From: Pyrodictium delaneyi
GTDB taxonomy: Archaea > Thermoproteota > Thermoprotei_A > Sulfolobales > Pyrodictiaceae
Direction: 5' to 3'
Length of the DNA stretch: 6,532 bases
Assembly (NCBI GenBank): GCA_015661645.1
Contig: DQVR01000012.1
Span: 1 to 6,532, forward strand
Part shown: positions 1 through 5,230 of the stretch, piece after piece
Numbering within the stretch: position 1 is the stretch's first letter
Layout of the letters: each line of letters begins with the position of its first letter
Notes under the pieces: model-generated
The model's input: only the letters and a program-made list of their open reading frames with translations
What the model was told of the DNA's origin: nothing
Database searches by the model: none
Position numbers and translations under genes: made by a program

Positions 1-1
1 A

Positions 2-67
2 CCCTTCCCCAAGAGCATCATCCAAGAAGTCCTCGAGAAAGGGGCAAAACCACTAATACTGACATGA
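2..67 (+). CDS. 3' end of an unrecognised gene (partial)
   Basis: An open frame enters from the left edge and stops at TGA 65-67. The visible 21 residues begin PFPKSIIQEVLEKG and end PLILT, which reads like the end of a folded protein: an amphipathic helix followed by a hydrophobic tail. Codon choice (CTA, ATA, CTC, AAG) resembles the other genes here. The piece is too short to name a family. The next gene on this strand starts about 250 bases later, so this is probably the end of a separate transcription unit. The other plus frames at the edge give less protein-like sequence. That it is a gene at all is inferred from this alone. Confidence 0.4.
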   Translation, partial: PFPKSIIQEVLEKGAKPLILT

Positions 68-212
68 ACATCTACTGTATGAACAGCTAGCTAGTAGATA
101 CGCCCTGTATCGTGACGCTTTTAGCCCATACTATCACATGCTACTGTACGAAATACTGCATGTACAAAGAGACTTCGCCACAAACACGCGTTGTAGCCGG
201 CTCGCGGGAAGC

Positions 213-305
213 TATAACTAGTGTTTAACTTTGTTAGCCTAACGGGACCAGTATCTCTGGAACCCGCTGGCCCCTTAGGATGCGCCACGTAAAGCTCGGG
301 AGAGG
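213..305 (+). promoter_or_regulatory. Leader region of the first RHH gene: weak TATA, hairpin, ribosome site
   Basis: Bases 68-313 contain no convincing gene. A weak TATA-like stretch (TATAACT, 213-219) could start a transcript near 240. A small palindrome, GTTAGCCTAAC, ends at 243. It is followed by a hairpin at 243-266: a CGGG/CCCG stem, a small internal loop, a CCAG/CTGG stem and a 5-base loop. The purine run GGGAGAGG (298-305) lies 8 bases before ATG 314 and is a reasonable ribosome site. RHH regulators often bind short palindromes in their own promoters, so the palindrome is a possible operator. The promoter call is weak and the ribosome site somewhat better. Confidence 0.3.
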
Positions 306-313
306 GCCCCCAG

Positions 314-892
314 ATGCCGGGTCCCAAGGGCTCAAAGAAGCTTATAGCAATACCCGAGAGCCTGCTAAACGACCTAGCCATTATAGCTAAGCGTTCCGGA
401 CTAACTATTTCAGAGCTGGTCACACTCATACTCTCTTTCGCAACACGCACCTTACACGGTAAGGATAATATCTCTTCAATTTTCACTGAAGCTATACTAC
501 TGACCGATATGCACCGGCTAGGAGGTATAGTAGTTCCCCAACGAGGACTTGCACAATTGGTGAATTCTGCTGACCCTATAATGAGGGATCAGTTTATAAA
601 GGAGGTAGAATCTCTTGCTGCCTCTATAGCTGTATCTGCTAAGCTGCGCAGTATGGACAATATCACTGCAAAAGACCTAATCTACCTTTTTGCACCCAGC
701 GCTTCTATAGACGAGATAAACGAAGGCAATACTGGGAAGATAGTTATAACACTTGCCGAACAGCCGGGCAAAGGCATGCTAGAGCTACTCAAGGCTGTAT
801 CAACGAGAGTACTTGAAGCATGGGGGCTAAAGGTAGAAGCTGTCGAGAACTACGGCTCAATAGTAGTCCTCCAATACAAGCGGAGCAGCTGA
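314..892 (+). CDS. Ribbon-helix-helix DNA-binding protein with unrecognised C-terminal domain (first of a tandem pair)
   Basis: A 192-residue protein, probably a cytoplasmic transcription regulator. Residues 8-45 fit the ribbon-helix-helix (Arc/MetJ/CopG) fold: a basic beta strand (KKLIAIP), helix A (about 15-28), the turn SGLTISE and helix B (about 32-45). Residues 56-84 form a hydrophobic segment containing EAILLTDMHRLGGIVVP. Residues about 140-190 look like a beta-alpha-beta unit (KIVITL, a helix, then GSIVVLQYK). This architecture is shared with the gene that follows, so the two are probably paralogues from a tandem duplication. RHH proteins dimerise to bind DNA, so a heterodimer with the neighbour is possible. 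ATG 314 is the only ATG after the in-frame stop at 290 and has a purine-rich ribosome site. I do not recognise the C-terminal domain, and target genes cannot be read from the sequence. Confidence 0.8.
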   Translation: MPGPKGSKKLIAIPESLLNDLAIIAKRSGLTISELVTLILSFATRTLHGKDNISSIFTEAILLTDMHRLGGIVVPQRGLAQLVNSADPIMRDQFIKEVESLAASIAVSAKLRSMDNITAKDLIYLFAPSASIDEINEGNTGKIVITLAEQPGKGMLELLKAVSTRVLEAWGLKVEAVENYGSIVVLQYKRSS

Positions 893-919
893 CTCTGCAC
901 TGTTGGGGATTGTTCTCAG

Positions 920-926
920 TATAAAG
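920..926 (+). promoter_or_regulatory. Candidate TATA box for the second RHH gene
   Basis: TATAAAG lies in the 75-base gap between the two RHH genes. Archaeal transcription starts about 25 bases downstream of a TATA box, here near 948-950, leaving a leader of roughly 20 bases before the TTG start at 968. This suggests the second gene can be transcribed independently of the first, though read-through from the first is also possible. There is no clear purine-rich BRE next to it. Confidence 0.4.
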
Positions 927-967
927 GCTAGACTTCTGGTATCCCTAGGTACCGGGCTTGGGCTGCT

Positions 968-1513
968 TTGCCGCAGGAGAATAGCGCTGCACGAAAGCGG
1001 AGACCAATAATGATAGACTCTGAACTCGCAGACTTGGTAAAGGATATAGCTGCTAGACACGGCATGACTATATCCGCTTACATGAGGGCACTTTTAACCG
1101 GCGCCATAGACGCTGAAACTAATAACTCATTTGCGCCCATAGTGCTTCGGAAAGCGCTTATATACAGTAAGCTGCGGCGTGCAGGAGTCGCATTACTACC
1201 ATTATCCCTACTGGACAATTGTAATTCCGAAGAAGTCGGCGAGCAAGCACGACTCGAGGGGAGAAAACTAGGTGCACTACTCCGAAGCATAGATGTTAGC
1301 CTGGAGGAGGCTCTAGACATTATACTAGAGGATTCAAAGATAGCGATAAGGGAGAAGGATAAAATAGTCCTGTTACCGCCTACTAGGCCTAGCGAGGAGG
1401 CTATTAGAAATATGATTGAAGGTATAGCAGAGAGCTACGGAGCCAAAGTCTCTAGAGAGGAAGCAGGCATAACCTTACTAATGCTTAAAGGAGCTAGAGG
1501 CCATAGTTCATGA
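968..1513 (+). CDS. Ribbon-helix-helix DNA-binding protein with unrecognised C-terminal domain (second of a tandem pair)
   Basis: A 181-residue protein with the same layout as its neighbour. It has a basic N-terminal strand (RKRRPIMID, 9-17), helix A (18-31), the turn HGMTIS and helix B (about 36-47). The middle segment at 58-84 (RKALIYSKLRRAGVALLPLSLL) aligns with the hydrophobic segment of the first protein. The C-terminal part has a strand (KIVLLPPT), a helix (about 143-157) and a closing strand (AGITLLMLKG), matching the end of the first protein. TTG 968 is chosen because the only later ATG (1010) would cut through the DNA-contacting beta strand, and no ATG or GTG lies between that TTG and the in-frame stop at 929. 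No clear ribosome site precedes it. The 3' end overlaps the convergent DUF432 gene by 20 bases. Confidence 0.78.
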   Translation: MPQENSAARKRRPIMIDSELADLVKDIAARHGMTISAYMRALLTGAIDAETNNSFAPIVLRKALIYSKLRRAGVALLPLSLLDNCNSEEVGEQARLEGRKLGALLRSIDVSLEEALDIILEDSKIAIREKDKIVLLPPTRPSEEAIRNMIEGIAESYGAKVSREEAGITLLMLKGARGHSS

Positions 1514-2234
1514 CAAAGCTCTGGCTCCATCGAGTCTGTACTGCTACTCCGCCTTTTTGCCCTAAAAGCCTCGGTGCCTTCCGAAAACCGTCCGGCAGGT
1601 TTAGCTCACGAAGAGAAACAACGGCTGTAAATGGGCTCGTAACCGCAACGTATATACTAGAGCCGGCAACACGGCCAGCATCATCGTAGTACAGGTTAAA
1701 TGGTTGGGCGGGGAAAACTATCCTGGACAAACGAATAGGCCTAATAGATCGATTATGAACGGTAACTCTTACTAGAGCCTTACAAGGCTCCTCCAAAGGC
1801 TCAAAGAGCACTTCTACAGGTACAAACCGAACTATTATCCCGCGATTAGGAGAGCCATAGAGTGCATACTTGCCTATGCCACTTGACGGAAACACATCGA
1901 CAACCTCGTAGCCGGCATCCCCCGAGCCCACCACTATAGCTACGTCAAATTCTAGTCTAGCCCAGAACTCCTCTTTACCACCATGTCTAATCATGACTGG
2001 TTCCTGAAGCTTTAGCATGATATAGCTAGTTAAATACTCTGGATAGAGTACTGGCGCCATAGGATAGACGTACACGTCGTCACAAGGCACAAGAGCAGAT
2101 ACACTGCCCCTCCTATAACGACACCTATCGCCATATCGCTCTAGCCTAAGCTGTACTCTACAAACGTCGTGCTCGCCAAAAGATATCCTCCCAAACACTG
2201 TATCAACCCTCACAGCACAGGTTAACCCTAGCAT
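1494..2234 (-). CDS. DUF432 family protein
   Basis: A 246-residue protein that I recognise as the archaeal DUF432 family. The marks are an early FGRI motif (14-17), a proline-rich segment YPMAPVLYP (57-65), VVDVFPSS followed by KYALYGSPNRGIIVRF (122-137), and ALVRVTVHNRS then RIVFPAQPFNLYYDD (171-185). Length is normal for the family. It is mostly beta-strand, with no signal peptide or membrane segment. From memory, DUF432 genes often sit beside MscS-type mechanosensitive channel genes in archaea. None is present here, so this copy gives no clue from context. The function is unknown. ATG 2234 fits a short leader from the TATA box at 2269-2275. The gene is convergent with the second RHH gene. 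Confidence 0.75.
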   Translation of the reverse strand: MLGLTCAVRVDTVFGRISFGEHDVCRVQLRLERYGDRCRYRRGSVSALVPCDDVYVYPMAPVLYPEYLTSYIMLKLQEPVMIRHGGKEEFWARLEFDVAIVVGSGDAGYEVVDVFPSSGIGKYALYGSPNRGIIVRFVPVEVLFEPLEEPCKALVRVTVHNRSIRPIRLSRIVFPAQPFNLYYDDAGRVAGSSIYVAVTSPFTAVVSLRELNLPDGFRKAPRLLGQKGGVAVQTRWSQSFVMNYGL

Positions 2235-2268
2235 ATGATGCCAGACACGTTACGAGCTGTACATAAAT

Positions 2269-2275
2269 CTATAAA
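2269..2275 (-). promoter_or_regulatory. TATA box for the DUF432 gene
   Basis: On the minus strand this reads TTTATAG, preceded by the A-containing TCAA as a possible BRE. A start about 26 bases downstream would fall near 2246, leaving a leader of about 12 bases before ATG 2234, typical of crenarchaeal genes without a ribosome site. A second, weaker ATTTATG at 2262-2268 would give an almost leaderless message. Confidence 0.5.
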
Positions 2276-2402
2276 TTGACTCGGATACCTTATAGCCCTC
2301 AACACTCTAGCTAGAAGCTAAATGGGTACTTTTTAGCATATATAAATGCGCTGCTAGACCAAGAGCTGGCTTGATAACATTCATCTCCTCTCCATTAGCT
2401 AT

Positions 2403-2433
2403 TAAAAATAGCATAACAGCTATACATTATGCT
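2403..2433 (-). terminator. Hairpin plus U-run terminator after the Lrp-like gene
   Basis: Sixteen bases after the stop of the Lrp-like gene, the minus strand has a 7-bp perfect stem (AGCATAA pairing with TTATGCT, 10-base loop, 2410-2433). One base later comes TTTTT (2404-2408). U-runs are the known archaeal terminator signal; here a hairpin precedes it as in bacterial intrinsic terminators. It separates this gene from the DUF432 gene downstream on the same strand. Confidence 0.55.
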
Positions 2434-2448
2434 GAATATCTCTAGGGG

Positions 2449-2700
2449 CTACTCTGCCGCGATAAGCGTGACGGTGCGCATAACACCGGGTAGAGTCCTT
2501 ATCATGGTGACTGCCCGGTCTATCTTCTTGAGCCCATCAGCTACTATTTTGGCCGCAACATCATACTCTCCGTAGACCACATAAGCCTCCACATCTACAC
2601 CTGCCCGTTTTGCTACCTCTCTAATCTTCTCCACGACCTCGTACTCTCTACCCACCTCGGTAACAGCTAATACAAACGCTACGACTCTTTCACCTGGCAT
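2449..2700 (-). CDS. Stand-alone Lrp/AsnC ligand-binding (RAM) domain protein
   Basis: An 83-residue cytoplasmic protein consisting only of the ligand-binding half of the Lrp/AsnC family (AsnC_trans_reg, a ferredoxin-like alpha-beta fold). It opens with a strand (RVVAFVLAVTEVG) and a helix (YEVVEKIREVAKRAG). It then has the diagnostic VVYGEYDVAAKIVAD (about 41-55), a second helix ending in RTLPGVM, and a last strand TVTLIAAE. There is no helix-turn-helix, and its size matches a complete one-domain protein rather than a fragment. Such proteins form oligomers that bind amino acids or related ligands, and may modulate full-length Lrp regulators. The ligand cannot be read here. ATG 2700 is supported by a ribosome site 8 bases upstream. 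The gene has its own terminator. Confidence 0.88.
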   Translation of the reverse strand: MPGERVVAFVLAVTEVGREYEVVEKIREVAKRAGVDVEAYVVYGEYDVAAKIVADGLKKIDRAVTMIRTLPGVMRTVTLIAAE

Positions 2701-2708
2701 CCATGCAC

Positions 2709-2714
2709 CACCTC
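2709..2714 (-). promoter_or_regulatory. Ribosome binding site of the Lrp-like gene
   Basis: GAGGTG on the minus strand matches the archaeal anti-SD (core GGAGGTGA) and lies 8 bases before ATG 2700. It decides this start against the out-of-frame ATGs at 2704 and 2716. Confidence 0.7.
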
Positions 2715-2828
2715 ATGTAGCTATACCGACACAGGCTGAGCAACAAGACTATGCAGCATATGGACTACCGAGCCGCGGCACATCCTCATCGAGACCAGAG
2801 GCCTCAGCATATAGCCCGACCCGTCACC

Positions 2829-2873
2829 GCCCGGCTAGCCCGCGGCTTTTACAAGCCGCGGAGTAGCCAGGGC
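2829..2873. other. Long GC-rich imperfect hairpin, possible structured RNA
   Basis: The 254 bases between the exonuclease and the Lrp-like gene contain no coding frame I believe in, but they hold a strong inverted repeat. The core is a 9-bp perfect stem, CCGCGGCTT (2840-2848) with AAGCCGCGG (2853-2861), closing a 4-base loop. Outside it are a 2x2 mismatch, a 5-bp stem GGCTA/TAGCC (2833-2837 with 2864-2868), a single bulged A (2869) and four more pairs GCCC/GGGC. That gives about 18 pairs over 45 bases, nearly all G-C near the loop. No U-run follows on either strand, so it is not a simple terminator. It does not fold as a tRNA (an 8-base loop at best, no TΨC arm). A minus-strand TATA lies about 45 bases upstream of it. 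Confidence 0.6.
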
Positions 2874-2916
2874 TCCATTAGTATAGCCTACGCGCTCTAG
2901 CGGTATTAGAACCCTA

Positions 2917-2924
2917 CTATATAG
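2917..2924 (-). promoter_or_regulatory. Candidate TATA box upstream of the hairpin
   Basis: CTATATAG is self-complementary, so it has no direction of its own. Read on the minus strand it predicts a transcript start near 2895, just before the hairpin at 2873-2829 and about 195 bases before the Lrp-like gene. It could serve a small RNA, or that gene with a long structured leader. Another weak candidate for the gene is CATATGC near 2757-2763. Confidence 0.25.
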
Positions 2925-2954
2925 GGGCTTTAGGCCAGAACAAATACCAAATCA

Positions 2955-3554
2955 TTATAGTCTAAATAGCTTAGCAAGAGCACGACGGAGCCTAGAACCA
3001 GTCCTTCCATCGTAACACTTTACGGGAGGATCCCCGAGCCTTCCCACTAGGTGCATAAAGAGCAATGCCACATGTACAGCATCGCTGACAGGATCGTGAA
3101 AACTCCGCTGAGGCACCTCAATGCCCAAAAGCACTGCAAGAGCCTCATCGAGTGTAAAGTGGCCCCTCTTTACAGCCTCATCGCGTGCGCTGGGAACGCT
3201 AAGTACCCAAGAAAGAACGTCCACATAGCATACTTCCCCGAGCTCTATCCCCCGCCTCGCAGCCTCAACTTTCAGAAACTCTATGTCATGGCGCCCATAT
3301 ACTACAAGCATACGACCCCTCACAGCGTCTACAAGCTGGCCAAAAGAACCGGCAACCCCAGACGACCTAGTCACACCGTGAACAAGAGCCGAGCTCCCAA
3401 CATTATCCGGGGGTTCAGCGTAGTACACGATACGGGATAGTTCCAAACTGTTACTTGTGAAGGGCACAACAGCGGCTGAGACCAACTTACACCTCCGGGT
3501 ATCTAGGCATGTAGACTCGATATCTAGAGCAGCATAGCTCCTAGCGCCCGCTAT
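2955..3554 (-). CDS. DEDDh (DnaQ-like) 3'-5' exonuclease, start codon non-canonical or disrupted
   Basis: This cytoplasmic nuclease removes nucleotides from 3' ends using two metal ions. Translated from ATA 3554 it is 200 codons including the stop, a normal size. Motif I is YAALDIEST (D11, E13). The family's VHGVT segment follows. Motif II is LVVYGRHDIEFL (D90), and motif III is SFHDPVSDA (H153, D158), so all five DEDDh residues are present. The first ATG, GTG or TTG in frame is TTG 3485. Starting there would delete the first strand and motif I, so I reject it although gene callers would choose it. A strong ribosome site (3558-3571) lies just upstream of ATA 3554. The frame is also continuous with the upstream CBS/DUF294 gene except for one TGA. 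The true start is therefore uncertain; the family assignment is not. Confidence 0.8.
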   Translation of the reverse strand: MAGARSYAALDIESTCLDTRRCKLVSAAVVPFTSNSLELSRIVYYAEPPDNVGSSALVHGVTRSSGVAGSFGQLVDAVRGRMLVVYGRHDIEFLKVEAARRGIELGEVCYVDVLSWVLSVPSARDEAVKRGHFTLDEALAVLLGIEVPQRSFHDPVSDAVHVALLFMHLVGRLGDPPVKCYDGRTGSRLRRALAKLFRL

Positions 3555-3557
3555 ACG

Positions 3558-3571
3558 TCACCCCCTCCTCC
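3558..3571 (-). promoter_or_regulatory. Strong ribosome site inside the end of the CBS/DUF294 gene
   Basis: On the minus strand the last codons of the upstream gene read GGAGGAGGGGGTGA. The final eight bases match GGAGGTGA except for one G that can wobble-pair. The site sits about 6 bases before ATA 3554 (counted from the last G of the G-run). A good ribosome site at the correct place argues that the exonuclease is initiated here rather than at TTG 3485. Arginine codons AGG/AGA and glycine GGG can also create such a run by chance. Confidence 0.5.
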
Positions 3572-5213
3572 GTGCATAATCAACAAAGCGCTGAACTGTA
3601 CGCAGTGCTGAGCGGAGTATAGAGCGCTCAAACCCGCTAAGTTCGCTCGTGTCTATTCTAGTACTCCCGTGAAGAGCTTGCGACCAGACCATGAATGCAG
3701 ATAGTACCCGATAAGCCTCAGCAACGTCAGCAGCTAGGTCGCTTGGCACAATACCTTTAGCCACTAGCGCCATCAATCTATCGAGTGTGTTAACTGGCTC
3801 CCAGACAGTCTCTGCTAGGGCGAAAGCTTTGACAGTGTAAACTATTGGTGCTAATCCATGAGCTTTGAGATCCAGCTCGCGGGGAAGCCTTCCAGCAAAG
3901 CCCAGCCTCGGCCGGTACGCTGGGAGAACACCCATAATGTAGCTACTAGACCTTGAGAGGAGTTTAGCTATATTTCTCCTAACCCACTCCGCCGTCCCGT
4001 TCTGCCCCCAGACGTCTACAGCGTCAAACATCATGCTCAACAACACAATGTTCTCATCCTTAGGGCTCTTGGCCATAGAGCCTAACTTCTCTAACAACTC
4101 TCCTCTAGAGTAGAATAATCGACGTGATGTATAGCCATGCTTGCACCCGGGAAAACCAATCCTGTCAAGAATATCTTCTACACGCTCGGCGAAGACGTGT
4201 GCTCTTTGCTCGCCTACCTCCCAGTATACCAGCATAGTATCCCTATCGCTAGCTAGGAACTGCTCAAGCCTACCATTACTGCCTAGAGCGAGGTAAGCGA
4301 GCCCATCGCTTGGTAAGCCGAGCTCTTTAGCAGCTAGCTCTGCAGCCTTAGACATAACGCCACGTAGAGCTAGGCTAGCCATACGCACCATATGGACAGC
4401 TTCACGGCCACCACCACTGGGATGGAGACGGCGTGCTTCACGACGGAGAAGAGATACTAGTTCACGGTAGCGTAGCGCAAGTTCATCAATACTAGAGGCA
4501 TTCCGGATACGTCGAAGCATGTAGAGCGGGCCAAGAGCTTCAGCATATGCTATGTCACGGACACTAACGACCCCCGAAACTCTGCCGCGATCATCAACTA
4601 CCACTATATGCTTAACGTAACGGTTCATCATTGCGAACGCGGCTTCCATACATGTAGCCGAAGCTCTTATAGAGAGGGGCTTAGGCGTCATGTATACTGA
4701 TATTGGCCTAGAAAGGTCCTTTCCCAGCGCTACTAGACGACGTAAGTCGGTATCGGTGAATATTCCCAACGGCTTACCATCCTTATCCACTACTATTATT
4801 GATGATACGCCTTCACGGTACATTTTCTTCACAGCTTCTATAACAGGTGCGCTGGGGTCAACAATGACGGGGTCACGGTAGATAAGCTCGCCTACTAGAC
4901 AAGGCTCCTCCTCGCTAAGAGTAAGTACTGGCCGTGCACATTCATAGTCAGCATATATCACTATCGTCTCCTCGGCTGCCCGAACACCATGCTCGGAGAC
5001 AACATAATCGCCTACGGTGAGAAGCTGAGAGTCTACAACAATAGAGCCACTGTAGACTATATAGAGCCCGGGCTTACGTTGCTCCTCGCCTCCCTGTAAG
5101 AGCATAATCTTGCTACATTGCAGCAAGTTTTCAAGAAGCCTAGACGAGGTATGAGGGAACACTTTAGTTTGCAAAAAAATGAGTATATCACGTGGAACTG
5201 GACTGCCCTTCAT
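3558..5213 (-). CDS. CBS-pair / DUF294 nucleotidyltransferase-like regulatory protein
   Basis: A 551-residue cytoplasmic protein with four parts. Residues about 1-95 resemble a degenerate cyclic-nucleotide-binding barrel (GLYIVYSGSIVV, then TVGDYV) but lack the phosphate-binding cassette. Residues about 106-225 are a CBS pair (DPVIVDPSAPVIEAVKKM, SSIIVVDKDGKPLGIFTDTDL, then VYMTPKPLSI and HIVVVDDRGRVSGVVSVRDI), a module that usually binds adenine nucleotides. Residues about 235-400 are the DUF294 nucleotidyltransferase, with GSNGRLEQFLASDRD at 311-325. G311, S312 and the D323-x-D325 pair match the GlnD-type catalytic signature. The C-terminal part (about 425-545) is the helical DUF294_C domain. 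In bacteria this protein class is encoded beside acetate-type symporters and a DnaQ-like nuclease, as here. It starts 17 bases after the symporter stop. It is likely a sensor or modifier of transport; its substrate is unknown. Confidence 0.88.
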   Translation of the reverse strand: MKGSPVPRDILIFLQTKVFPHTSSRLLENLLQCSKIMLLQGGEEQRKPGLYIVYSGSIVVDSQLLTVGDYVVSEHGVRAAEETIVIYADYECARPVLTLSEEEPCLVGELIYRDPVIVDPSAPVIEAVKKMYREGVSSIIVVDKDGKPLGIFTDTDLRRLVALGKDLSRPISVYMTPKPLSIRASATCMEAAFAMMNRYVKHIVVVDDRGRVSGVVSVRDIAYAEALGPLYMLRRIRNASSIDELALRYRELVSLLRREARRLHPSGGGREAVHMVRMASLALRGVMSKAAELAAKELGLPSDGLAYLALGSNGRLEQFLASDRDTMLVYWEVGEQRAHVFAERVEDILDRIGFPGCKHGYTSRRLFYSRGELLEKLGSMAKSPKDENIVLLSMMFDAVDVWGQNGTAEWVRRNIAKLLSRSSSYIMGVLPAYRPRLGFAGRLPRELDLKAHGLAPIVYTVKAFALAETVWEPVNTLDRLMALVAKGIVPSDLAADVAEAYRVLSAFMVWSQALHGSTRIDTSELSGFERSILRSALRTVQRFVDYARRRG

Positions 5214-5230
5214 AAATGGTCCCTTGGATG

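Noticed and set aside
121..486. Minus-strand open frame of 121 codons over the start of the first RHH gene.
   Set aside because: It is antisense to the RHH fold, has low-complexity, unprotein-like composition, and has no ribosome site I can see.
2692..2716. A nine-codon upstream ORF (ATG 2716 to TGA) overlapping the Lrp-like gene start.
   Set aside because: It has no ribosome site of its own, because the ribosome site of the main gene lies inside it; short frames like this are common by chance.
2760..2830. A C/D box guide RNA on the minus strand (CTGA near 2805, GATGAGGA near 2790).
   Set aside because: The C boxes deviate from RUGAUGA, the order and spacing of boxes are wrong, and no closing D box is present.
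2815..2835. Similarity of CCCGTCACCGCCCGG to the conserved end of 16S rRNA.
   Set aside because: Only a few bases match, in the wrong order, and no flanking rRNA helices are present.
2829..2873. A tRNA or tRNA fragment based on the GC-rich stem and TTTTAC loop.
   Set aside because: The loop cannot be made 7 bases with a 5-bp stem, and there is no TΨC arm or acceptor pairing around it.
3051..3440. Plus-strand open frame of 129 codons.
   Set aside because: It lies antisense to the exonuclease, has no recognisable domain, and the other strand encodes conserved catalytic motifs.
2955..3485. Exonuclease read from TTG 3485 as a 176-residue protein.
   Set aside because: This start removes motif I (D and E of DEDDh) and the first core strand, which are intact in the same frame just upstream.
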